Shown here: one piece after another, positions 53,906 to 63,404 of the stretch
Position numbering within the stretch: position 1 is the stretch's first letter
Layout of the letters: the number at the start of each line of letters is the position of its first letter
NCBI GenBank assembly: GCA_945875845.1
Contig: CAMCMB010000002.1
Coordinates: 1-64,000, forward strand
Direction: 5' to 3'
Length of the DNA: 64,000 nucleotides
DNA from: Pirellula staleyi DSM 6068
GTDB lineage: Bacteria; Planctomycetota; Planctomycetia; Pirellulales; Pirellulaceae
Notes under the pieces: model-generated
Told to the model about the DNA's origin: nothing
The model's database searches: none
What the model saw: only the letters and a program-made list of their open reading frames with translations
Made by a program: the position numbers and the translations under genes

Positions 53906-55418
53906 TAGGATCGAGCGGATAAATGGGGCGTCGAATCCGCTGATAGTCGAATCGCGTTAAGTCGGATTGGCAAGGTCCTGGGGAATCGACCCAAATCTGC
54001 CGTGTCGCGATGGGGTCGTATGCTTGTCGATGAGCCACGGCCGCTTTGACGCCGATGACAGACAGATTCGATGGATCGATACCGACGTGAAACCATTGCC
54101 CCAAGTCCATGGGGGGCGTTCGATTTGTGGTTAGCAAAACGGATACACCCTGGACTCGTACAAAAGCACATCGCCCCATATCAAATCGATTGCCACTCAT
54201 ACTCGCGAGGTGGCTTTGTTTGTCTCGCAATTCAAAATTGCCATCGCATAAAAGGTTCACTTCGCACTTGATCGTGACTGGCTCGCCTGAGTATTTGCTG
54301 CCTCGACCGCCGACGGTCAATGTCCGAGTGCTTCCGGGCTCAGCATTGGAAAGCTCTCTTACTGCGAGGGGATCCCACAAACAGACGGCTGCATTTTGAA
54401 TTCCGAATCGCAAAAGCCCTTGAAGCAAGGTGGTTCCGTCCCCCGGCGCACCAGCACCTATGTTCTCGGCAGGTTCGACTAAGACGGTTAAGCCATGATG
54501 TCCATCTGTGTTCTGTTGTCTCGCAATATTTTCGAGAGTAGGTAACAGCGGCGACTCGACCACGCTGGACTCGGACGCGTAGCGGGTGGCAAGTTCAACC
54601 AATTGATCTAACGCAGCCCTCGCAGTCGATTCTTCCCCTAAGGTTGCGATCGTGAAACTGGTGCCAGTATCGGGTGTATCCGAAAAGGCAAAGCCAGCGT
54701 TCACGTTCACAACCAAAAACTCAGGATGGTCTGCTTCCAGTTGGCGTGCAAGCGACAAAAGACGGCGCATTGGATTGAGTTGGGAACCGGTATGGATGGG
54801 AGCCCATACCGCGGGTGCTGGGGCATGGAATTGTTTCGCAAATGCTCCGACTTGCTTTCCATGATTCTGAAACATTCGCTGCATCAGGTCGACCGCCCGT
54901 CGGGTCGCTTCGCAAGCGTCCGTATGCGGATTCTCACGATAGGCTACTAGGCAATTCGAAAGGGCCGCCATCGCAGGTGAATAGTTTGAGTGGAGATCAT
55001 ACACGCCATAGATGGGCAAATGGCTAGCGCCAGGCAAAGCGCGTATGCGAGCCAGAAGTTCCCCTTCGACATCGAGGGCTGTCTGGCATACACACGAAGA
55101 ATGCAATACCAAAAAGATGCCGTCGATCCCTTGCTCGATAGCTGGATTCGCGATCTGCAAAAAACGATTCCAAACGATCTCAAGCACTTCGTCTGCGACC
55201 ACCGCGCCGGGAACTGCCGTGGCAAAGATCGTTGGTACAAATTCCCAGCCATGTTGCAACCCAGTCTTAACTGCAGTACCCAAAGGTGATGGTTGGTCCC
55301 GTTGATCGAGAATTGCTTTCCCTTCAAAGCACTGAAAATCGCTCCATCGAGTGAGACCGTCGAGAAAGGTGTGAGTCTCATGGAAAAGCCCACCAAGGAT
55401 CACGCGAGGTCGATGCAT
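53880..55418 (-). CDS. M81-family (MlrC-like) metallopeptidase
   Basis: A 512-residue protein of the MlrC family. Family landmarks: GGLFHETHTF at the N-terminus (His-Glu), FLVLHSSCV near 105, YGVYDLHSNYSP near 138-149 and YRENPHTDACEATRRA near 160-175, which provide the metal-binding Asp and His residues. MlrC is known for the last step of microcystin breakdown; most members act on unknown substrates. No signal peptide is evident, so it is probably cytoplasmic. Confidence 0.88.
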   Translation of the reverse strand: MHRPRVILGGLFHETHTFLDGLTRWSDFQCFEGKAILDQRDQPSPLGTAVKTGLQHGWEFVPTIFATAVPGAVVADEVLEIVWNRFLQIANPAIEQGIDGIFLVLHSSCVCQTALDVEGELLARIRALPGASHLPIYGVYDLHSNYSPAMAALSNCLVAYRENPHTDACEATRRAVDLMQRMFQNHGKQVGAFAKQFHAPAPAVWAPIHTGSQLNPMRRLLSLARQLEADHPEFLVVNVNAGFAFSDTPDTGTSFTIATLGEESTARAALDQLVELATRYASESSVVESPLLPTLENIARQQNTDGHHGLTVLVEPAENIGAGAPGDGTTLLQGLLRFGIQNAAVCLWDPLAVRELSNAEPGSTRTLTVGGRGSKYSGEPVTIKCEVNLLCDGNFELRDKQSHLASMSGNRFDMGRCAFVRVQGVSVLLTTNRTPPMDLGQWFHVGIDPSNLSVIGVKAAVAHRQAYDPIATRQIWVDSPGPCQSDLTRFDYQRIRRPIYPLDPIIDRTVAR

Positions 55419-55801
55419 ATGCGTAATGAAATCTCGTTGAGCTAGGGCAAGAATTTTGGAAAGTGATTAGAGCGGGCTGCTTGGGTCGCGTCAATCGGAC
55501 GGTTTCGTCTCTGCCATTTCCAGGTCGGGTGAGAAAGCATTTCCTTGGAAATGCCAGAATTCGGGACTAGGACGCATGCTTGGAATGGAGCTAGAATGTT
55601 TGGCGCTCTAGGCTTGAGATCAACAAGATAGTGGTCCGTTGGCTGACGCCCAATGGCACTCACTTTGTAAGAGGGACAGCGCAAGCTGTCGGGTGACCTT
55701 AGGAACATCACTTGGATATTCACTGGGCGGCTCGCGCTGCTACGCTGCAAAAACATTGGTTCGAGCCCAAAAAACTACCTTTAAACAACAAGAGTCTTCG
55801 C
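55419..55801. other. Intergenic region without a recognised gene
   Basis: 383 bases between the divergent M81 and M14 genes. A possible in-frame extension of the downstream gene begins at 55712 but adds no signal or similarity. Nothing else is recognised. Confidence 0.45.
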
Positions 55802-57058
55802 ATGAACTGCCGAGTGAATCTGATTGAGCTGGTGATCCTTTGGATTGCATGTGGATTGCAGGCGGTCGCCCAAACAGCCACACCCGTCCTTGCCACACCA
55901 GCGGCTACGTCCAACCTCTCTTTTATCGATACGAGCATTGAAAATGCTTCGCCCCTGTATTGGGAGTTAGACGAAGCGGGCGAAACGCAAGTTTACCTAC
56001 TGTATGATCATGAACGGGACTCCCCGAATCGGGCTGCGGGTCATTGGCATTTTCGTGTCGAAGGAAAACCGAAAGCGAACGTCCGTTTGGTTCTCAACAA
56101 CTTTCGCAATGTCTGGAACGGGAAGACCGGTGTGCCTGTCTCAGAAAAATCCATCGCGTACATTTCGACGGACGGTAAAAACTGGCAAGTGGTCAACGCG
56201 AAACTACTCCCCCCAGGCGATCGTGTTGAACTCAATTTGGAGTTGCCGGATTCCGGATCCCTTTTCGTGGCCCGTTTACCGCCGTACCGGTTGTCGGATT
56301 TGGAGCAATTTCAGAATGAGATTCGGGAGCATCCCCTTGTTCGATTCGAAGAGATCGGAAAGACAGTTCAGGGGCGTTCGCTTGAAATCATTAGCATCGG
56401 CAAACCGACAGCACCTCATCGCGTGTTTCTGCGAGGACGAGCTCATCCGTGGGAGCCCGGTGGCAATTGGGTGATTGAAGGACTTGTAAGACGGCTGCTT
56501 GCGGGTGACGCGGATAGTCTGAGATTCCTAACCCGATTTAACGTCGCAATCTTGCCGCTGGCCAACAAGGATGGCGTTGCCGCAGGTCGAACACGCTTCA
56601 ATATGCTCGGCAAAGATTTAAATCGGAATTGGGATCTGCCAGCGAATGAACACCTTTGTCCCGAAAACTATGCCTTAGAAAAGTGGCTGGAACGAGCCAT
56701 TGCGGAAGGCCGAAAACCGCACATGGCGCTCGAACTTCATAACGACGAGAGCGGCAAGTTACATGTCTCGAGGCCAGAAGGGATGGATCATCAAACCTAT
56801 TTGGGTCGAATGGCTCGTTTTGAGGAACTTCTCCGCGAAAAAACTTGGTTTCGCGAGGGCTCGACCAATGCTTCCTTTAAAAATGCAGGGACTTTGGGCG
56901 AAGGCTGGCTGGTGCGATACGGAATCCCTGCCGCTGTTCACGAACTCAACTGCAATTGGATCGAAGGACTTCAAGACTATCCGTCCTCCAAGAACTGGAA
57001 ACTTTATGGCAGCCAACTCTGTGAAGTACTAGAAACGTATTTCGACGAGAACAAGTAG
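55802..57058 (+). CDS. Secreted M14-family zinc carboxypeptidase
   Basis: 418 residues from ATG 55802 with a signal peptide (about 1-24). A beta-sandwich N-terminal domain (to about 150) precedes the M14 domain, the two-domain layout seen in AGBL/CCP-like carboxypeptidases. Zinc ligands: H and E in RAHPWEPGG near 213-221 and H in LELHND near 307-312; LGKDLNRNWD near 268-277 holds the substrate-binding Asn-Arg. A C-terminal catalytic Glu is likely in AVHELNCNW. It is an exported peptidase. Confidence 0.85.
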   Translation: MNCRVNLIELVILWIACGLQAVAQTATPVLATPAATSNLSFIDTSIENASPLYWELDEAGETQVYLLYDHERDSPNRAAGHWHFRVEGKPKANVRLVLNNFRNVWNGKTGVPVSEKSIAYISTDGKNWQVVNAKLLPPGDRVELNLELPDSGSLFVARLPPYRLSDLEQFQNEIREHPLVRFEEIGKTVQGRSLEIISIGKPTAPHRVFLRGRAHPWEPGGNWVIEGLVRRLLAGDADSLRFLTRFNVAILPLANKDGVAAGRTRFNMLGKDLNRNWDLPANEHLCPENYALEKWLERAIAEGRKPHMALELHNDESGKLHVSRPEGMDHQTYLGRMARFEELLREKTWFREGSTNASFKNAGTLGEGWLVRYGIPAAVHELNCNWIEGLQDYPSSKNWKLYGSQLCEVLETYFDENK

Positions 57059-57215
57059 CTAGTTGGGTTGAAAAACAACGCTGGGGGTAGACATTTGCGA
57101 TACGAATAGAGTAAACCATAGAAGTTCCTTGGATTGTTACGGATACCTTGGCATTGCAGGTGTCTTGCAAGTCACACATCTCTTCATCTATTCTTCATCT
57201 TTTAACCGGACTGCC

Positions 57216-59222
57216 ATGAAAACGAACCTTCGCTTCCATCTTGGGCTGACAGCTATTCTACTTTCAGTCCTCAGTGCACTCGATGTCCGTGCCCTTGCCC
57301 TTGCCACGGACAACCTGAATGGCACTCCTCCCTCAATTGGCGAAAAGCTTGCTAGCTTTCAATTGACGGACTACCAGGGCAAGGAGTGGACGTTGGACGA
57401 GTTTCGGTCCAAGAAAGCGATTGTCTTTGCCTTTGTTGGGACGCAATGCCCGTTGGCCAAACTGTATTCGACCAAGCTTGCCGAATTGGACAAAGAGTAT
57501 GGCAAGCAAGGGGTCGCCTTTGTGGCGGTTGACTCCAACGTGCAAGACAGCTTAGCCGAGATGGCTGCTCACGCTCGCAAATTTGGCTTCGACTTTGCCT
57601 TTTTGAAAGACCCCGCTCAGGATCTTGCGAATCGATTGGGAGTCACTCGTACACCCGAAGTTTGTGTGGTCGATAGCGAAAGTCGGATTCGCTACCGAGG
57701 CCGCATCGATGACCAGTACGGGATCGGCTATACCAAGAAAACAGCAACAAAAACGGAATTGATTGCAGCGTTGGATTCTATTTTGAACAATCAAGACGTT
57801 GCGACGACCACTTCGTCTGCTTCCGGTTGCTTGATCGGAAGGGGACCTCGTGAGATTGGTAAACCAGACGCGGATGTGGTGGTCACCTACGCGGACCAAG
57901 TGAGTCGTATCCTGCAAGCGCGTTGCGTCAGTTGCCATCGATCCGGGGAAATCGGGCCAATGGATTTGAGCAACTACGAAGACGCGTCGGCCTGGGCTGA
58001 CATGATCGTCGAAGTCATTGACGAGAAACGCATGCCGCCATGGCATGCCAGTCCTGAACACGGCACCTTTATTAATGATCGCCGTTTGCCACCACAAGAC
58101 ATAGCCACGATCAAGCAATGGGTGCGAACCGGTACTCCTCGCGGCGACTCGGCCCAAGAGCCCGCCCCGCTGAAGTTTGTGGAGGGTTGGCTGTTGCCAC
58201 GCGAACCAGACTTGGTTGTCCCAATGTCCGACAAGCCTTTCGATGTGCCGGCCCGAGGCGACGTTCGTTACCAATACTTTGTGGCGGACCCGAAATTCAC
58301 CGAAGACACATGGGTCAATGGAATGGAGATTGTGCCGGGCAATCGCGCCATCGTCCACCATATCTTGGTTTTTGCGAGAGAGAAAGCGACAGCAGAAAAT
58401 GGAAATAGAAGGCGTGGTGGAGTCGAGGGTGAACGCGGATTTCTTGTTGGATACGTTCCAGGTACTCGCGCTCAAATGATGCCTTTGGGGTTGGCCAAGC
58501 GACTCCCTGCGAACAGCGAATTGGTTTTTCAAATTCACTATACTCCGAATGGAACCGCGCAAACGGACTTGAGCAAGGTCGGATTCTGGATTGCAGATCC
58601 CAAGACCATCACTCATGAAGTGCAAACAACCAGCGCCGTTCAAACGGCATTTCGCATTCCACCCAAGGATGGCAACTACAAAACCGAAGCGATGCAGCCG
58701 GAGGAATTGCTGGACTGCGAATTGCTTTCCATGAGTCCGCACATGCATGTGCGAGGCAAGTCGTTTCGATACACGGCAGTTTATCCCGATAAGACCCGTG
58801 AAGTCTTGATGGATGTTCCAAACTACGACTTCAATTGGCAAACCGAGTACCGCTTGAGCGAACCCAAAAAGCTGCCCAAGGGAACACGTATCTTTTGCGA
58901 GGCTGCCTTTGACAATTCGCCGGACAATATGAATAATCCGAATCCCAACGCCTGGGTCTCGTGGGGCGACCAAACTTACGAAGAAATGATGATTGGGTAC
59001 TTTCATATCTCAGTCCCCATCGATCCGAAACTTGGGCGAGCTCCCGAGGTTAAGAAGGCTCCGCCACCGCGTCCAACTCCTGATCAGATTTTCAGTGCTT
59101 TGGATAGCGACAAAGACGACAAAATTTTGAAGGACGAAATACCAACGCAACTCTTGCCGATGTTTCTGCGTTTGGACAAGAACAAGGATGGGGTTCTGGA
59201 AAGATCGGAATTGCCAAAGTAG
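57216..59222 (+). CDS. Redoxin-cytochrome-monooxygenase-like fusion with EF-hands
   Basis: 668 residues from ATG 57216, signal peptide about 1-30. Domains in order: thioredoxin/AhpC-like (about 35-185; FVGTQCPLAKLYS, only one Cys of the usual pair visible), a c-type cytochrome domain with haem site CVSCH near 235, a copper type II monooxygenase-like double beta-sandwich (about 340-590; HHILVF and SPHMHVRGKSF as possible copper ligands), and two EF-hand motifs at the C-terminus (DSDKDDKI, DKNKDGVL). Such fusions are typical of planctomycetes. The reaction is unknown; a periplasmic redox role is likely. It ends three bases before the next start. Confidence 0.85.
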   Translation: MKTNLRFHLGLTAILLSVLSALDVRALALATDNLNGTPPSIGEKLASFQLTDYQGKEWTLDEFRSKKAIVFAFVGTQCPLAKLYSTKLAELDKEYGKQGVAFVAVDSNVQDSLAEMAAHARKFGFDFAFLKDPAQDLANRLGVTRTPEVCVVDSESRIRYRGRIDDQYGIGYTKKTATKTELIAALDSILNNQDVATTTSSASGCLIGRGPREIGKPDADVVVTYADQVSRILQARCVSCHRSGEIGPMDLSNYEDASAWADMIVEVIDEKRMPPWHASPEHGTFINDRRLPPQDIATIKQWVRTGTPRGDSAQEPAPLKFVEGWLLPREPDLVVPMSDKPFDVPARGDVRYQYFVADPKFTEDTWVNGMEIVPGNRAIVHHILVFAREKATAENGNRRRGGVEGERGFLVGYVPGTRAQMMPLGLAKRLPANSELVFQIHYTPNGTAQTDLSKVGFWIADPKTITHEVQTTSAVQTAFRIPPKDGNYKTEAMQPEELLDCELLSMSPHMHVRGKSFRYTAVYPDKTREVLMDVPNYDFNWQTEYRLSEPKKLPKGTRIFCEAAFDNSPDNMNNPNPNAWVSWGDQTYEEMMIGYFHISVPIDPKLGRAPEVKKAPPPRPTPDQIFSALDSDKDDKILKDEIPTQLLPMFLRLDKNKDGVLERSELPK

Positions 59223-59225
59223 TGC

Positions 59226-60596
59226 ATGCGAGATATTGAAAAAATCATACAAGCGATTGCGCAAGCGGGCGGGGTCGCTTACCAAGTCGGGGGATGCGTC
59301 CGCGACCAGATCCTGAATCAGCCCAACAACGACTTTGACATCGAAGTCTTTCACATCGACGCGCAATCGTTAATCAAACTTCTATCGCGTTTTGGAAGGG
59401 TCAACGAGGTAGGCGTTTCGTTTGGCGTCATCAAACTGCACACGTCTCGCTTGGATGATATCGACTTCACGTTGCCTCGCCGCGAGAGCAAGACAGGTCG
59501 TGGCCACCGAGGATTCCAGGTGGAAGTGGACCACACGATGACGGTTGCCGAAGCTGCCTTGCGTCGCGACTTCACCATCAACGCCATTTACCGCAACGCC
59601 CACAATCAATCGCTGCTCGATCCGCACGGCGGAATTGCCGATCTGCAAAACAGGATACTTCGAGCCACGAGTGACCATTTCGTCGAAGATCCGTTACGCG
59701 TCCTCCGCGGCATGCAATTCGCTGCAAGATTCGACGCGAATTTGACGCCGGAAACGTCGGAGATGTGCAGAGCGTTAAGTCATGAGTATTCGACGCTTGC
59801 ACTGGAACGGATATGGAATGAGTGGTCGAAATGGGCAATCCAAGGACGGCGTCCAAGCCAAGGTTTGCGTGTGCTCAACGATTGCGGTTGGATCGCACAC
59901 TACCCAGAATTGTTAGCGTTGCAGGGTGTCCAACAAGACAACCAATGGCATCCAGAAGGAGACGTCTGGACGCACACCCTGCTTGTCTGCGATGTAGCTG
60001 CGGAAATCGCCGAACGGGAGGATCTACCCGAGCATGAACGCATGGTCCTTCTGTTTGCGGCTTTGTGTCATGATCTTGGCAAACCTGCGACCACCCAATG
60101 CGTCGATGGTCGATGGCGTTCACCGCGACATTCGGAGGTTGGCGTACCGATTGCAGAGTCGTTTTTAAAGCGGATCGGATGTCCGTTGGCGATCGTTGAG
60201 GTGGTGTTGCCGCTGGTGGCAGAACATCTGATACACATTCACTCGGAGGTGTCGCCCAGAAACGTGCGCCGACTAGCGGTTCGGTTGGGAAAGGCTTCGA
60301 TTGTCCAACTGGGGCGGCTGGTAGAATCCGACATGGGGGGGAGACCGCCGTTGCCACGTGGGCTTTCCGCGCAGATGAAACAGATGTTGCAGTTGGCTGA
60401 ATCGATCGACGTCTTGCATACGAAACCGGAGCGGCTCATACAGGGTCGTCATTTGATTGAGCTTGGCTATGCACCCGCCCGTTGGTTCGGCGAAAAATTA
60501 GATGCATGTTACGAAGCTCAATTGGATGGTCGCTTTGAAAGCGAATTGGATGGAATCGTTTATCTTAAAGAACTGCTTAAGTTGTACGACAAATAG
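59226..60596 (+). CDS. CCA-adding tRNA nucleotidyltransferase with HD domain
   Basis: 456 residues. The nucleotidyltransferase motif VGGCVRDQIL followed by NDFDIEVF (DxD) lies near 20-40, and the family arginine-rich segment RRDFTINAIY near 113-122. The head/body region is followed by an HD phosphohydrolase domain with HTLLVCD near 255 and LCHDLGKP near 281. The enzyme adds or repairs the CCA end of tRNA; the HD part gives phosphatase/phosphodiesterase activity as in the bacterial multifunctional enzymes. The start is four bases after the preceding stop. Confidence 0.92.
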   Translation: MRDIEKIIQAIAQAGGVAYQVGGCVRDQILNQPNNDFDIEVFHIDAQSLIKLLSRFGRVNEVGVSFGVIKLHTSRLDDIDFTLPRRESKTGRGHRGFQVEVDHTMTVAEAALRRDFTINAIYRNAHNQSLLDPHGGIADLQNRILRATSDHFVEDPLRVLRGMQFAARFDANLTPETSEMCRALSHEYSTLALERIWNEWSKWAIQGRRPSQGLRVLNDCGWIAHYPELLALQGVQQDNQWHPEGDVWTHTLLVCDVAAEIAEREDLPEHERMVLLFAALCHDLGKPATTQCVDGRWRSPRHSEVGVPIAESFLKRIGCPLAIVEVVLPLVAEHLIHIHSEVSPRNVRRLAVRLGKASIVQLGRLVESDMGGRPPLPRGLSAQMKQMLQLAESIDVLHTKPERLIQGRHLIELGYAPARWFGEKLDACYEAQLDGRFESELDGIVYLKELLKLYDK

Positions 60597-60618
60597 TGGT
60601 AATTAGCAGACCGCGGGT

Positions 60619-60642
60619 GGCACGCCCTGAGGTACGAAGGGC
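60619..60642. repeat. Copy of the 31721-31744 repeat module
   Basis: 24 bases, one mismatch to the module at 31721-31744, immediately downstream of the CCA gene. Not coding. Confidence 0.6.
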
Positions 60643-60729
60643 GTGTGATTCGCCAGAACTATGTACCAAACTCTCCACGCTCATAGCTAACGCACTGAGA
60701 TGCTGTGATTGTATTGAATCGCTGGGAAA

Positions 60730-60811
60730 GTAGCAGGCACACTCCGTGTGCCGTAGCCTCAAAAACCAGAGGTTTTTGCATTGCGGACGGCACATGGAAT
60801 GTGCCTGCTAC
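60730..60811. repeat. Nested hairpin: 25-bp imperfect inverted repeat
   Basis: Arms 60730-60754 and 60787-60811 match at 23 of 25 positions as an inverted repeat (GTAGCAGGCACA...). Between them a small hairpin, CAAAAACC/GGTTTTTG (60760-60767 and 60771-60778), makes a nested structure. It lies in the 367-base gap after the CCA gene and could be a transcription or processing signal or a small mobile palindrome. Confidence 0.75.
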
Positions 60812-60856
60812 GATAGATTCACTGCCTATCCGCAAAAGTGCGCTTCGATAACGCAC

Positions 60857-60878
60857 CTTTTGCGGAGCAAAAGGCGAC
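60857..60878. repeat. Inverted copy of the 31753-31774 repeat module
   Basis: CTTTTGCGGAGCAAAAGGCG and two more bases; 21 of 22 match the complement of 31753-31774. It is partly palindromic by itself. It lies upstream of the M3 peptidase start. Confidence 0.6.
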
Positions 60879-60963
60879 AAGGTTTCGTTATACTGCGGTG
60901 GATCGCTCGCAGTTGTTTTTTGATGCTCAAGTTCTGTTACGCGTTCATAAGGAAAACCCTCGA

Positions 60964-63138
60964 ATGTCACTCTCAAATAGGCTCCCAAAACTACTGATCT
61001 TAGGAATTGCTTGGAGTACATCCAACATCGGGTATGGGCAGCACACTAGTCAGCCCAGCCAACAGACCTCAACACACTCACGATTGATTCGAATGCATAT
61101 GGAAAATCCTTTTCTTTCGCCAAGCAAACTTGCACTTTTCGCGCCGGATTTCGGCAGCATCAAAAATGAGCATTACCAGTCCGCTTTTGAAGCGGGCATG
61201 AAAGAGCAACTCGACCAAGCTCGCGCCATTGCGGAACAAGCCGATGCACCTACCTTTGAGAACACGTTGGTTGCACTGGAAAAGTCAGGCGAAATATTAA
61301 AGCGTGTGCAAGCCGTCTTTTTCAACATGTCCTCTGCGAACACCGATGAGATCATTCAAGGCATCGAAGAAAAGATTGCCCCGAAACTGGCATCGCATTC
61401 CGACGATATTTTTTTCAATAAAAAGCTTTTCGCACGCGTCGAGTTGCTATGGGCACAAAAAGAGAAACAGTCGTGGAATGAGGAGCAGCGACGACTGCTG
61501 AAAGAATACCATGAGACTTTCGTGCGCGCAGGAGCGCGTTTAACGGCCGATCAACAAATGCGAGTGCGAGCGATCAACGAAGAGCTTTCGACGCTCACAA
61601 CTCAGTTCCAGAACAATCTGCTTACGATTACCAAGGAACGCGGAGTTGTGGTTGATAATGTCGCACAGCTCGACGGCATGTCGGCTGCCGATATCGCCGC
61701 AGCCAAGGAAGCGGCACAGGCAAAAGGTCTAGAGGGCAAGTATCTTTTAGCAATTACCAACACAACCCGGCAGCCGGTGCTGCTTTCGTTGAGCAACCGC
61801 GACGTTCGAATGCGTGTTTGGCTCGCATCGGCCAATCGAGGTCTGGGTGAAAATGGGGGGCTCGACAATCGACCGCTCGTCTTGAGTATCGCTAAACTGC
61901 GAGCCGAACGGGCGAAGTTGCTCGGGTATAGCAGCCACGCAGCCTACACGCTCGAAAACCAAATGGCTTCGAATCCTGTGGCTGCCTTTAAGATGTTGCA
62001 GGATCTCGTGCCTGGAGTACTTGCCAAGGCAAAATCCGAATCCGTCGATATTCAACGATTGATGAAACAAGATGGTTTCGACGGTGAACCGAAGGCATGG
62101 GACTGGGAATATTATTCCGAGAAAGTGAGAGCCGAAAAATACAAAATCGATGAGAACTTGGTTAAGCCCTACTTTGAGCTGGAAAGCGTTCTCAACAACG
62201 GTGTTTTCTACACTTTTGGAAAACTCTACGGTATCCGATTCAAGGAACGCAAGGATTTGCCGGTGTACCATCCGACGGTCCGCGTTTTTGACGTCCTCAG
62301 TTTGGATGGCAAGCAGATAGGGCTGTTCTACGCCGACTATTATCAACGCGATTCGAAGCGTGGCGGGGCGTGGATGGACGCATACGTCTCTCAGTCCCGG
62401 TTGCTGAACCAATTGCCAGTGGTTGTCAATGTCATGAGCATTCCCACGCCGGCGGCGGGTGAGCCAACTTTGTTGAGTTTAGATCATGTGACGACCATGT
62501 TTCATGAGCTTGGCCACGGGGTTCATGGATTGTTTTCGTCGGTTGAGTACCCGACCCTTTCGGGGACCTCGGTTCCTCGCGATTTTGTAGAGTTTCCGTC
62601 TACCTTTCACGAAGACTGGGCAATCCATCCCGAAGTCCTTGCCAACTACGCGCGTCATCATAAAACGGGCCAGACTATTCCCAAAGATCTGCTGGACAAA
62701 AGCATTGCGGCCAACAAATTTAACAAGGGTTATGAAACGCTCGAATACGTGTCCGCAGCTCTTTTGGATTTGGGATGGCATTCCATTTCTGCATCGCAAG
62801 CGATAGGCGATGTGGAGGCATTCGAGACCGAAATGCTCAAAAAGTTCGGTGTCGACTTCGCGCCTGTTCCGCCTCGCTATCGCACTTCCTATTTCGCGCA
62901 CGTTTGGTCGGGTGGGTATTCCTCGAGCTACTACGCCTACTTATGGAGCGAAGTACTGGCGGCAGATGCCTTTGCCTACATGCAAACGCTTGGCGGATTA
63001 ACCGCTGCGAATGGGCAGGCTTTTCGGCAGAAAATTCTCTCCAAGGGCGGAACACGTGAAGTCATGCAGCAATATAAAGATTTCCGCGGTCAAGAACCGA
63101 CCGTCGACGCGTTGCTGGTACGACGTGGGCTAAAGTAG
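60964..63138 (+). CDS. M3-family oligopeptidase (peptidyl-dipeptidase Dcp-like), exported
   Basis: 724 residues from ATG 60964, which starts a plausible signal peptide (about 1-27); a longer frame runs into the repeat region. The M3 zinc motif is FHELGHGVHGLFS (HELGH near residues 514-518) with the third ligand Glu in FPSTFHEDW about 30 residues later. The N-terminal helical region and YLWSEVLAADAF near the C-terminus are typical of the Dcp/oligopeptidase A subfamily. It degrades short peptides, here probably in the periplasm. Confidence 0.92.
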   Translation: MSLSNRLPKLLILGIAWSTSNIGYGQHTSQPSQQTSTHSRLIRMHMENPFLSPSKLALFAPDFGSIKNEHYQSAFEAGMKEQLDQARAIAEQADAPTFENTLVALEKSGEILKRVQAVFFNMSSANTDEIIQGIEEKIAPKLASHSDDIFFNKKLFARVELLWAQKEKQSWNEEQRRLLKEYHETFVRAGARLTADQQMRVRAINEELSTLTTQFQNNLLTITKERGVVVDNVAQLDGMSAADIAAAKEAAQAKGLEGKYLLAITNTTRQPVLLSLSNRDVRMRVWLASANRGLGENGGLDNRPLVLSIAKLRAERAKLLGYSSHAAYTLENQMASNPVAAFKMLQDLVPGVLAKAKSESVDIQRLMKQDGFDGEPKAWDWEYYSEKVRAEKYKIDENLVKPYFELESVLNNGVFYTFGKLYGIRFKERKDLPVYHPTVRVFDVLSLDGKQIGLFYADYYQRDSKRGGAWMDAYVSQSRLLNQLPVVVNVMSIPTPAAGEPTLLSLDHVTTMFHELGHGVHGLFSSVEYPTLSGTSVPRDFVEFPSTFHEDWAIHPEVLANYARHHKTGQTIPKDLLDKSIAANKFNKGYETLEYVSAALLDLGWHSISASQAIGDVEAFETEMLKKFGVDFAPVPPRYRTSYFAHVWSGGYSSSYYAYLWSEVLAADAFAYMQTLGGLTAANGQAFRQKILSKGGTREVMQQYKDFRGQEPTVDALLVRRGLK

Positions 63139-63211
63139 GTACCTCGCTGCGAACCGGTTGCCACTCCTGTCAACATGTTTTCCTCGACTTTGCCCAATCC
63201 ATTCCTTGCTT

Positions 63212-63272
63212 GGGAGGGTGAGGCTCCTGCCGAACCATGGCGTCGTAAGCTCGGCAGGAGCCTCGCCCTCCC
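63212..63272. repeat. GGCTCCTGCCGA hairpin element at a gene end
   Basis: The same 14-bp stem and 17-base loop as at 50616-50680, with about two base differences over the core, located 73 bases after the M3 gene and just before a tandem array. It may serve as a terminator-like structure. Confidence 0.8.
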
Positions 63273-63382
63273 TTGGGTATTCACTCCCTTGGGTATTCAC
63301 TCCCTTGGGTATTCACTCCCCTTGGGTATTCACTCCCCTTGGGTATTCACTCCCCTTGGGTATTTACTCCCTTGGATATTCA
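63270..63382. repeat. Seven tandem 16-17-bp units
   Basis: Units of CCCTTGGGTATTCACT, three of 16 bases followed by three of 17 (one extra C), then a degenerate final unit. There are no spacers, so this is not a CRISPR. The array ends 22 bases before the 3' end of the sensor kinase gene. It is a likely length-variable minisatellite. Confidence 0.85.
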
Positions 63383-63404
63383 AGTGTACTGGCATTGCCT
63401 AGGC

